Shown here: positions 33,818 to 43,042 of the stretch, piece after piece
Layout of the letters: the number at the start of each line of letters is the position of its first letter
How positions within the stretch are numbered: position 1 is the stretch's first letter
Assembly: GCF_030272615.1 (NCBI RefSeq)
Contig: NC_081405.1
Span: 476,741,508 to 476,805,507, forward strand
Source: Cryptomeria japonica
Lineage: Eukaryota; Streptophyta; Pinopsida; Cupressales; Cupressaceae
Reading direction: 5' to 3'
DNA: 64,000 nucleotides
Made by a program: the position numbers and the translations under genes
The notes under the pieces: generated by a model
Told to the model about the DNA's origin: nothing
The model's database searches: none
Seen by the model: the letters and a program-made list of their open reading frames with translations, nothing else

Positions 33818-36685
33818 ATGTTTGTTGAAATGAGGTCTCAACCTTCTTACGAAGCCATGTCATCACAATTGAGAAATCAATCATGTCAATCCAGTCTCTA
33901 CATGTCTCAAAACTTGGATCAAACTTATCATGATGATGTAAATGTCCAAATACAAAAACTAGAGGAGAAACTAGCTCAAGAAGAGGAGATATTGGAACAA
34001 AGAGTGAAAAACATTGAGAAGAATAGATCACAAATGTCCAAAATGTTTCAAAAATTTCCAGGTCGAAATCCAAAGATTGAGCCAATTGATGTAAGATCTC
34101 TTCTTGAATGATCAGACATACCAGCTCTCCTCTCCCAGATAGAGATGATGAAACAATTTCAAGAAAAGAGACAACATCAATTTCAACATTATGTGCCTCC
34201 ACAACAAGAACAAGAAGGTGTTTACTATCAATCAAATTTTCAACCAATACAACCAATGGTTCAACCAATTGTTCAACATATACAACCAATACCACCAATG
34301 GTTCAGTTTCAACAATATGTCCAACCAACTATACAATGTCCACAAATAGTTCAACCAATGGTGGAATATCAACAAGTTCAATCAACATATCAATGTCAAC
34401 AACCACAACCAAACATTCAAAAACAAAACTTGCAGCACACACCAACCCAAGTTTCAAACATGTCAGAACAATTGAACCAAGTCCAATATCAAAACATGAC
34501 ATCAGATCAGAACCAACTCCTTGCCAAACAAGTTCAAATTCCAGATACAACTATGTCAAAACCTCGAAAGAAAGGTGGCTTTATTGCAATGATCTTAAGG
34601 AAATTACCAAGTGAGTTCTTTGAGGAAGATCAAAATAATACACTTATGTCTAGCAATGCCTCATCCCCCCACAAACAAATTGACTCTCCAGTGGCATCTA
34701 TCCCTACACCTTTAGAAGTTTCACAAGAACCTTCTATATTGTCCTCATCAAACAATACACCCAAAGATGAAATTATCTAAGGACTATCCATAATTGATTG
34801 CCGAGATAATCCAATTCATGATGCACATCCTTGTCATGTTTCAGAAATACAAGACCCAATGCCACCATGCACTTTATTGCCATTACCTATTTTAGAGGAC
34901 CCCTTTCGAAGTCCCTCTTCCTCATGTTCAAGCATTGATTCCTTGCCAGAATCCATCACAAATGTTCAAAGTGCATTTCCTTCATGCCAAAGCATTAATC
35001 CCTTGCTAGAATCCCCCATGCATATCCAAAGTCCAACCCCATGTCAAGAGGATAATTTAGAGCATGAAGAAACGTGTCTTGAAACAGATGAAGATCAAGA
35101 TCTTGAAACCTTATCATCCCATCCAATTGTTGACCAGGACCCCATGTTCCTAGACACTCACGATGATTCCCCTATTCTTGTCCATCCTATCCAAAGCCCT
35201 ATTGACACTCCATTCCCCAAGCAAGATCAAGATATCCCAGTCCATCCAATCCCAAACGATCCCCTTCCATTTCATGAACACAATGTCCTTTCAAATCCCA
35301 TTGACATTCCACTTCCTAAGAAAGATCAAGATATTATTTCCATCCTTTATGATGATCCCATTGAAAGTCAAGAGAAAAGTACCTTTAAAGAGGATTCCAA
35401 TGATCTTCCTCCTTGTCAACATCAAATTATTCCTTTAAATCCTCCACAAGATCCTTTTGTTCCTCCATCTCCTTGTCTTAATCCTCCATATACACTCCAA
35501 GATCACATTTCTTTTGATGATCCCATTATTTCTCCCATTCCATCTCTTGAAGAGCCTGTCATTGGACCATGTCCACTACACAATCCTAGTTCCCATCATG
35601 ATCCTAATCCTCCTCATGATTCTAACATGTTAGTGCAAGATGTTCATGAAACCTCGACATGCATAATGGGTTCTTCTACTTTGGTGCAATCTGATCCACT
35701 TCAAGATCTCATTATTTCTCTCCTATCATATCCACCTCATAATGGACTCGCATCTTCTTCCCAAAGAAAAGAGTATCCTACAAGTCAAGATATTCATAAA
35801 GGCAAAGGAGTAGATCTCCATAAGCAAGAATCCCTTCATGTTAAAGAAAATATTAAGGGTCATGGCCTTAGTGAAATTCCTCAAGACGTTGGTACCCCTA
35901 CTAAATCCAACATCCCTTCAAAATCCAAACATATCCCTTCCCCATCATACCTTCCATCCATCTTAGGTCCTTATATCCCTTCGTCTTCGTCCTCTATGCA
36001 AGGTCAGCAAAGGCACACATCCTTGAGTAAATTTCATCAATCCAAAAGAACTCCATTTCATTCATATCCATCCATGCATTCCTTTCCCCCTCCAAGCAAT
36101 TTGGATGCCAAGTATAAAAGTCATAAGTCTAGAAATCCACATGCATTCAAGGATCAACATGTCCAATATAATCGACATGTTAAAACAAAGAACAATAATG
36201 AAAAAGAAAAAGAAATATCCAAAAGGCCACAAAGGCCCACTAAGCAAAATAAAGCAAAGTCAAAATCTATATGGGTTCCTAAATCCCTTGTGCAAGCAAT
36301 GCACTCCAAGGAACCACAAAAGCATGAAAAATCAAAAACCATGTGGATCCCTAAGCGGCTCCTTGAAGCACAAAAGCCTAAAGAAACATCAAAATTGGCA
36401 TCTAAAATTGCTACGCCTCCATCTAAACCTTCCAAGTCTATTCCTCCACCACCTTCTTCATCCGTTTTGGGCCCTTATGTCCCAAAATCCATAGCCTTTC
36501 CTTTGTCACAATCTCAATATCCAAAATACATCGTTCCTCCATCAGTCCATCACCCCTCAAGGTGTGTGCCAATGTCAATCTTGCCAGTATTTCCATCCAC
36601 TAAAGCCCAATTCTTCCAATACCCTATCCATTATCCAATGCATATTTTCCATCCTTCGATCCCTTTGGTCCAATCCTTTGCATAA
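33818..36685 (+). pseudogene. Element G long ORF of unknown function (about 956 codons)
   Basis: ATG at 33818 (MFVEMRSQ) opens one frame that runs to TAA after 36685, with two in-frame stops (34109-34111 TGA and 34778-34780 TAA). Pieces 33818-34111, 34145-34780 and 34859-36685 are all in this frame. Around residues 45-70 there is a coiled coil (QIQKLEEKLAQEEEILEQRV). Residues about 120-215 are Gln/Pro/Val-rich with repeated QPIVQ-type words, then a basic patch (KPRKKGG), then a long Pro/Ser/His/Asp-rich disordered region and a Lys-rich part with repeated SKSIWVPKSL and SKTMWIPKRL (about 36265 and 36335). I do not recognise a domain. It could be a diverged structural (Gag-like) protein, which is inference from position only. 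Confidence 0.7.
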
Positions 36686-38910
36686 ATCCTTGCCTTAATT
36701 TCAACTCTTTTTCCATGTCCTTATCCTACCAATGTCTTTGAGCATACTTTTAAAGGTCATGGTCCATTTTTTTCAAGGCTACTATCCAAACAAAATGACG
36801 CTTGAGTCCTTCTTCCATCCCCTATCATGTGTCCATCTTCTATTGAAAAAGTCAAAATACCAAAAAAAAAAAGTGAAAAAAAAAAAGAAAAAGAAAAAAA
36901 AAAGTAAAGCAAAAAATAATTCGTCAATTGGTGAAAACTTGGCAAACAGGTGCCTTGGGCAAGTACCATGATCAAAACCTAGCAAATAGGCATCATGCGT
37001 AATCTATGAACTTCTTGCACACCGTACTTGGGGGCAGGTTTCCTCCTTCATATCCTATTGCCCTTCACTATCCTATCGAACCCCTATCATTACCGTCCAT
37101 TATCCTAATGTCCCTCATGTCCAGTTTTCCTTTCCACCTTTGATCTTGACAAGGCTGAGGATTGTCATGAGCATCATCCATCTTGTTTGCAACTTTCAGT
37201 CTATCATAGCTTTTGGTCTTTATCCATTTGCTTATTATAACTTTTCATCCATATTCCCTGTCTTATTGTAACTTTCTGCCACTATCCTGTATCCTATCCC
37301 AACCTTCAGTCCAAGTCCCTTATCCATTCTTGGTCTTGCTTATCCTATCCATATCTTATCACTATCCATATACTCTTATTCATTCCTTGATCTTGATCTG
37401 ACATAAGGACGCAAAATTTAAACATGGTTTCAAAAACCTCTTGACATGTCCCTCATGCCATGTTACTGCCTTACATTGTCATATCCAGTCTCTTGTCCCA
37501 TCACACAACAGCCCTTGAAAATTGCATCTGCATTGTCTCCATGATAAAAGGTCTTTGTCTTCCCTCTATCCACCATCATTTAAAAAAGCCTATTTATTCA
37601 CCTGTCATATTCCTTGCCTTGCTAGACACTAGGGGCAAAATCATAAAAATTGAAAAATGTCTTGAAAAAATTGAAAAAATTGAAAAATGTCCTGAAATAA
37701 ATGAAAAATATTGAAAAATGTCCTGAAAAAAATCATAAAAATTGAAAAATGTCCTGAAAAAATCATAAAAATTGAAAAATGTCCTGAAAAAATCATAAAA
37801 ATTGAATAATGTCCTAAAAAAAATCCCTAAAAACCAAATAACGTCCTGAAATAATCCAAAAAAGTCAAATAAAGTCCTAAAAAAATGAACAAAAAAATTT
37901 CAAAACATTAAAATCCAAAAACAAGCATTTTGCAATAAATATCCCCTTTGTGCATAAGACAGATCACTGAGCATACATCCAATGACACACAATCACACAT
38001 TGTGCTTTAATGCAGTCACGTATTCACAGATGAACTTTTTCAATCAAACCAGACATTCAAACTGATCACAATTGTCATATCAATCGAACATCAACATCAA
38101 TATCATTTTGTCCTTGTCACTACTATCATGGGTCTTATACAGGGTGTGGTATACTCGAAACCAAACTGTGTCTTATCTTAGACGGGGTACCGCATGTCCT
38201 GAAACCAGACAACATGATCGTCCTATCAACACTTTCAACTTTTGACAATGAAGATCAAGATGTTTGTTTGACTTGTTGGAATTAGCGAGTCTTATCATTT
38301 ATTGATTTATCTTCGATCATGTTCCTATGTTGCTTGATGATGTCACTGAGTGATTTAGAGTAACCAGGATGGATCATGGTCCCTTTTTCTTTTCTTTGTT
38401 GTGTTTGTTGTTTGTAGAATGTTTGTCACATATTGGGGCAACTATATCATTGGGTGTCTATGATAAGTATGTTCACTTTGTGAACGCCACACATACCTCG
38501 ACCCTTGATGTATGCACTCTAGGATGCTTCACTCATTCCTTGTGTGCGATGTGTCTATTTGTTTTTTTGCAAAAAGGGCTGCATTTCAGCTCTGGCCTTC
38601 AATGCCATGATGCTCTGCATCCATTTTGCTACATTAAATAAAGGTTCTCACCTACTTCTGTCCATTTGTGAAAGCAAGTTTTTCCTCATCTCTAACTGTC
38701 CTTTGTCTAATTTCTTCTTACTAAAATTTCTTCTGTCAGTCTTGTCAGTCTGTTTGCTCCTATCATGTTCTATCATTCTTATCAATCAATTGGCCTCTTT
38801 TCTGGATGTTTCTAGCCAATTCCTTGAGGGGGCATGCATATGTCATTGTCAGTGTCCGGGGCATTTTCATTATTGTTCTTTGAAACAATGCTTGAAATCG
38901 CATTGTCTCA
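36686..38910. other. Element G 3' noncoding region
   Basis: The region contains an A/G-rich stretch (36860-36910). GGTGAAAACTTGGCAAACAGG with a diverged second copy (36929-36990) is shared with B's spacer. A tandem repeat block lies at 37640-37815. No conserved ORF is seen; the small ORFs at 38369-38936 lack motifs. Confidence 0.55.
37640..37815. repeat. AT-rich tandem repeat in element G
   Basis: Five to six imperfect copies of a unit of about 33 bases, ATTGAAAAATGTCCTGAAAA followed by AATCATAAAA. Copies degrade toward 37900. These have no spacers, so this is an ordinary tandem repeat. Confidence 0.8.
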
Positions 38911-38923
38911 AAGAGGGGCAAAA
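38911..38923 (+). other. Element G polypurine tract
   Basis: AAGAGGGGCAAAA lies directly before the 3' LTR start at 38924. Confidence 0.75.
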
Positions 38924-40271
38924 TGTAGACGTCTAAAAATGGTCAATGCTTGCGGAATCATATGTTAACATTGACGCATTGCCTTATTTTAGGTTTTTTT
39001 ACGTCGCATTAACATTCCTCCTATGATTCACACTTGGTCTTTATCATTTGCGAGTATCGAGTCCTTCTTCTGCATTCTTTATTTGTCTCACTTTTGAATT
39101 TGGTCTTGTCGATAACAATATTTGTCATGATTTTGGTCGATCTTATCCTGTCGCATCAATGTGCGTGCTCATTTGTCATATTTTGACATCGTCAATTCGA
39201 TTTCATTTTGGACATTGTCAATCCTAATTAGGGTTTTGTCCTCTTATCAATCTTGTCATCTTGCGATCGATTTGTCATCGATCGTTATTGTTATCAATCT
39301 TGTCATCTTGCGATCGATTTGTCATTGTTCCTCATCAATTGGCACATTTATCAACCAAATCATTTATCAGCATTGGTCTTTTATCAAGTCAGAATCATGA
39401 TCAAATTGATCCTTCAATCAAGACCTAATTGTCATCCTTGCATTTCTAATTCATCTTCTAGAGTTTCATGATTTATTCATTTAACCTTGTTTGTCATTTC
39501 TCCCTCTAGGTTAAATAATTTATTTATTTATCCTAAGTCTTCTTGTCACAATTAAATGTTTATTTAATTGGCTAACTAAATTCTTCCCTCTTTGTGAATT
39601 AATTAATAAATGAAAAATTGTTAATTAATTCACTTAATTCCTAATTTCCTCATTTTTCTAATTTCCTAATTTTTAACTCATCTAATTTCAATTCTATCCT
39701 ATTTTTCTCCTAATTTCAGGGGAATGACATTTCAATTTGTCATAATTTGTCACAATTGACAATCAATCAATTTTGACATAGAAATTTGTCATAATTTTGT
39801 CGTAATTGACAATCAATCAATCTTGCATAGAAAGTGCAAATTTGTCATAATTTTTCATATTTGTCATTCTTGATTTGAAATTTCCATTCGAATCAAATTC
39901 ATGCTAATTTTGTCTTTTCTCCAATTTGTCTATAAATTGGATGAATTTCTTCTATCAAGGTCCCTGATCCCTGGTCGAATCAATCATGCTTCGAGTATTC
40001 TTGCACTATCATCTTGTCTACTTGCTTCAACACCATGCTTATGCACTAGTAGGTGAGATCCACAAACAAAGCTATTTGAAGGAGAAAGAAGGACAATGGA
40101 GCCACATGAAGGAGACATTCAAGTTTGCAATGGTTTGCGTTTGAATTGATGTCTTGTTTTCATGTCTTTATTGAGTGTTTTTTAGGATTGTTATCATTGC
40201 AATTTAGTTTTCATGATTGAGCTAGGCTAATGTTTATATTGCTTTGATGATTTTCCAGATTCCTATCTACA
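38924..40271 (+). repeat. Element G 3' LTR
   Basis: 1348 bases from TGTAGACGTC to CCTATCTACA, followed by TSD CTGAG. Compared with the 5' LTR, I see scattered, mostly transition differences and a few short indels, for example one fewer short block near 39650. Confidence 0.93.
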
Positions 40272-40617
40272 CTGAGAAATAGTCTTCCTTTTCTCGAGCC
40301 AGGATAGCTTTCATCATTTTTCGGAAGTCTTTATCCTTTTGATAGTCATGAATTTCTTTTTCTGGAGGTTCAGCGTCTTCTTCAGATTCACTTGATGAGG
40401 AATCATTATCGGTTTCATGAATACTAAGGTTGTCTTTGTCATTGTATTCTGTCTCATGTATAGTGGGAGATTCAGGTTCATAAAAAATTGGCACCCCTGA
40501 TGATGAAGGTTTATCAGTGAGCGGGTCCTTCACGTAGTATGGGCTATCTTGATATGTGATGGGTTGTCCTTTTCCTTTGGCCTCTTTCTTATGAGAACTC
40601 TTGGTTTGAGTAGGCAT
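40272..40617 (-). CDS. gag: Element B gag, N-terminal part
   Basis: ATG at 40617 opens 115 codons of B gag: a basic start (KSSHKKEAKGKG), then acidic and Ser-rich sequence (SSSSESEEDAEPPEKE) and EKEDYFS at the break. The last codon and stop of this ORF are contributed by G's LTR. In B the frame continued directly at 30399 without loss, since the five-base duplication accounts for the overlap. This region precedes the capsid domain and has no known domain of its own. Confidence 0.82.
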
Positions 40618-40715
40618 TTTTATGGATTAGTGTGACCTAAAACTGTTTGTGATGCAGAGGTCAAGATCAATTTCAGAGCTAGTTGTTCAGTTAACGTATT
40701 TGTTTGAGAGAAGCA

Positions 40716-40860
40716 ACTAAGATTTAGTCTGGTTTCAGGAAAGATCTATCCTGTATAAGACATTTATCTTAGTTGATTCAAGAGTAGTGACTAAGATTTA
40801 GTCTAGTTTCAGGAATGATCTATCCTGCATAAAACGTTATCTAAGTAACTTAGGTTTGAT
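40716..40860. repeat. Tandem duplication in element B leader
   Basis: Two copies of a unit of about 75 bases sharing ACTAAGATTTAGTCT, GTTTCAGGAA and GATCTATCCTG. Copies differ by a few substitutions. Confidence 0.75.
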
Positions 40861-42394
40861 AAGTAGTTGATTGAACTAGCTAAAAGATGATCAACCAAAT
40901 CGTGCAACATAAATGGCAGAGGTACATTGTCTTGATCTGTTTATGCTTTGGATGATGGTAACCAGTATTATGTTCGTTGTAGACTATTTTTAGGCAAGTT
41001 TGACTGCTCTGTACTAACAAAACAAGAGATTTGTATGACAGGATTTATTGAGCCAGATGAAAATTTAATAGCTTTAGGACGACAATAGTTTTGTTTCGTA
41101 CGAGTTGCTACCTAGTACCATACAAGAGATGGGTATGTCTAGGATGACAAAGTATTCAATGCAATTATGTATTATACGACACAGGATTTAGCTTTAGATG
41201 ACATACTGTTGGGTTTCGTATGATAGAGGATTGAGCTCAGATGACAAATTATCAAACTCGTACAACATAGGATATGGAGCAGAACGATAAATGATCAGAT
41301 TCATATGACTGTCAACAAGACAGAGACAAAAATTCTGAGTTTTTCAATAGCTGAGTATGACTAATTCTGAGATGGATTGATTTTTGACCAGGATAGACTA
41401 GTTTTGGATAGAATTTCGACTTAGGATGGACTAGTTCTGACCTGGACAGAGTTTTTGATGACTAAGTTGTTTCTTGTTTTCTCCAATTTTGGTATTCTAG
41501 TTTTAGTTTGAGGGATGAAAACACAAAAAACACATAGTATGAATAGTAATGCCAATCACAACATGCAAGCCCTACGAAATTTGGTGAGAGAAGAAAACTT
41601 TTGCTTGAAGACTCACATACACACCCAATAGATAATCAGAATATGGCCATTAAGTCTCATGCAATGGATTCTCAATGTCGTATTATCCGACTCCAAACTC
41701 TAATGGGGGCATGAAATGACAAGTATCTTGGGAGAGTTGCTATCTGTCTTGCACAAAGATTATCCCCCCTTTCGGAGGTAAACCAGGTAGATTCTAATTT
41801 TAATTGGATCTAGTAAGGGGTCTGTTCAGCGCCTCAAGGTATAAACTTAATTAAGAGGTCTCCTAGCCTTGAAAACCAAGGTTTAATATACCCAAAGGTA
41901 TGAAGGAGAGATATTCCCGAGCACTGTCGTTGACTTGATTTTCATCAAATCACGTTTATTTTACAGTGGGTTGGAGTACTTTGCATTTAGCCATTCCCAC
42001 TTAGGTCATTCCCCTCACACTGGCCGTAATGAATTTAAGAGTTTTTAAGCTCCTCATGAGGGCAGGCAAGCTAAAGATGTACAAATATCAAACAAAGAAA
42101 ATGCCTCAAGGGTCTAGATTTTTTATTGTCTAAAAAAAGACAAGAGCATACTCTCCTACCTCTCAGAATTTTCTAAAAACACAAAATATAGATTTGTTCT
42201 TTAACCAGATAGCAATTTAGGTTCCTTAAAAATGAATTTAAAGAATACACGATGTTTGGTAAAATCTTCTTAGGTAGCCTACAAAGACAACAAATCAATA
42301 GTCATATTTGTCTTTGTGCGACAAGCATATTCTTTGACAAGCATTCTGTAAAAACTGATTAGGCTGTGAAAAATTCTAAGATAGATAGATAAAC

Positions 42395-42529
42395 TATTGG
42401 TGTTGGAAATAAGCCACACCTGGACCGGCGATGGACTGGTCCAAGAGGGGCTAGTAGCTCAGTGGTAGAGCACTCTAGCAGTGTATGGAAGGTCCTAGGT
42501 TTGAGTCCTAGTTGGTCCATGTCTCAACA
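42395..42529 (+). repeat. TRIM 5' LTR
   Basis: 135 bases ending CTCAACA immediately before the PBS. Its first dinucleotide is TA, a decayed TG, as shown by the intact 3' copy. Confidence 0.9.
42448..42519 (+). other. tRNA-like module in TRIM 5' LTR
   Basis: 72 bases, GGGCTAGTAGCTCAGTGG to TTGGTCCA. The acceptor ends GGGCTAG/TTGGTCC pair over seven positions with wobbles, the D arm is GCTC/GAGC, and the T arm is CTAGG/CCTAG around TTTGAGT. Box A is TAGCTCAGTGG (42455-42465) and box B GGTTTGAGTCC (42498-42508). The anticodon arm does not form a normal 5-bp stem with a 7-base loop (GCACT/AGTGT with a 5-base loop fits better), so no amino-acid identity is assigned. It is not a standard tRNA gene. 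Confidence 0.78.
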
Positions 42530-42542
42530 TGGTATCAGAGCC
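42530..42542 (+). other. TRIM primer binding site (initiator tRNA-Met type)
   Basis: TGGTATCAGAGCC directly after the 5' LTR, identical to E's PBS at 59061-59073. Confidence 0.9.
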
Positions 42543-42584
42543 AGGTCTAGGCTAGGAGCCCCAAGCACACAAGAGGTGTGACTT

Positions 42585-42593
42585 AAGGGGGGT
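42585..42593 (+). other. TRIM polypurine tract
   Basis: AAGGGGGGT directly before the 3' LTR at 42594. Confidence 0.75.
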
Positions 42594-42727
42594 TGTTGGT
42601 GTTGGAAATAAGCCACACTCGAACCGACGATGGACTGGTCCAAGAGGGGTAGTAGCTCAGTGGTAGAGCACTCTAGCAGTGTATGTAAGGTCTTAGGTTC
42701 GAGTCCTAGCTGGTCCATGTCTCAACA
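42594..42727 (+). repeat. TRIM 3' LTR
   Basis: 134 bases, TGTTGGTGTTGG to GTCTCAACA, followed by TSD TAAAC. Confidence 0.9.
42646..42717 (+). other. tRNA-like module in TRIM 3' LTR
   Basis: 72 bases. Box A TAGCTCAGTGG is at 42653-42663; box B GGTTCGAGTCC at 42696-42706 is the canonical form. The T loop TTCGAGT is intact and six of seven acceptor pairs hold. The anticodon arm is abnormal in the same way as in the 5' copy, so the defect predates the insertion. Confidence 0.78.
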
Positions 42728-42732
42728 TAAAC

Positions 42733-43020
42733 AACCAGGGTCAGGCGTCAGAATAATCAATTTGAATAGAAAACCAAAATCATGAAATTTCTTTTTTTGT
42801 CTTTTTAACCAAAAAAATACAGAGCCATACAACAGAGTTTACCAGATCGTACGATATAGATTCTTGCTCGTACAACACTTGCAGTTTGTCATTTTGGCCT
42901 GTGAGAAATGTCGTATGATATGACGCAGAAGCTGTATGGCCGAAAATCCAAAAAGTCTAAAATCTGAAAAATAACAAAAATAAAAAATTTAGTCTTGGAG
43001 GCCAAAAAATGTAGTCTTTT
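42733..43020. other. Leader of element B between TRIM and PBS
   Basis: AT-rich untranslated sequence with TCGTACGAT at 42847, TCGTACAAC at 42868 and TCGTATGATA at 42911. No gene. Confidence 0.5.
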
Positions 43021-43038
43021 GCCCCATGGTGGGTGCCA
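43021..43038 (-). other. Element B primer binding site (tRNA-Lys type)
   Basis: On the minus strand TGGCACCCACCATGGGGC, four bases from the LTR. It differs from the complement of the plant tRNA-Lys(CTT) 3' end, as I recall it, by two changes. Both are CpG-to-CpA transitions, the expected methylation decay. Confidence 0.65.
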
Positions 43039-43042
43039 GAAA

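Larger units (their letters stand above)
30400..40271 (+). mobile_element. Element G: full-length non-autonomous LTR retrotransposon with an unknown ORF
   Basis: 9872 bases with LTRs 30400-31768 and 38924-40271, target duplication CTGAG (30395-30399 and 40272-40276), PBS at 31774 and PPT at 38911-38923. It is inserted inside B's gag, opposite to B. The 7.2 kb interior has one long reading frame (33818-36685) without any gag, protease, RT, RNase H or integrase motif. It must therefore have depended on enzymes of other elements. Its PBS is a degenerate match to the tRNA-Trp site of A, C and F, pointing to Ty3-type parentage. Confidence 0.92.
42395..42727 (+). mobile_element. TRIM with tRNA-like LTRs (complete, 333 bp)
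   Basis: A complete miniature LTR retrotransposon. The 135-base 5' LTR (42395-42529) starts TATTGGTGTTGG and the 134-base 3' LTR (42594-42727) starts TGTTGGTGTTGG; both end GTCTCAACA. The PBS TGGTATCAGAGCC follows the 5' LTR with no spacer, a G-run PPT precedes the 3' LTR, and TAAAC flanks both sides (42390-42394, 42728-42732). The interior is only 64 bases and noncoding. By eye the LTRs differ by nine substitutions and one gap. Each LTR holds a 72-base tRNA-like module with both Pol III boxes. Strand follows the PBS-to-PPT order. It sits in B's leader, opposite to B. Confidence 0.9.
40618..43020. other. Element B leader (about 2.4 kb, includes the TRIM)
   Basis: Untranslated region between PBS and gag. 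A duplicated unit of about 75 bases (AGATTTAGTCT-GTTTCAGGAA) lies at 40716-40860. From 41030 to 41320 and again at 42840-42920 a short motif recurs: TCGTACGAG, TCGTATGATA and TCGTACAAC each appear, two of them twice. No ORF is supported. The TRIM occupies 42395-42727. Confidence 0.6.

Noticed and set aside
33774-34328. 184-codon minus-strand ORF opposite element G's ORF
   Set aside because: Shadow of the Gln-rich plus-strand frame, since CAA/TTG repeats open both strands.
36757-36985. Short hydrophobic ORF on the minus strand
   Set aside because: It arises from the A-rich tract at 36860-36910 read as Phe codons.
37640-37815. CRISPR-like array
   Set aside because: Repeat units are contiguous and degenerate with no unique spacers; plant nuclear context.
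42448-42717. Two functional tRNA genes
   Set aside because: The anticodon arm is not standard, and both copies lie at the same place inside paired LTRs with PBS, PPT and TSD, so they belong to a TRIM.
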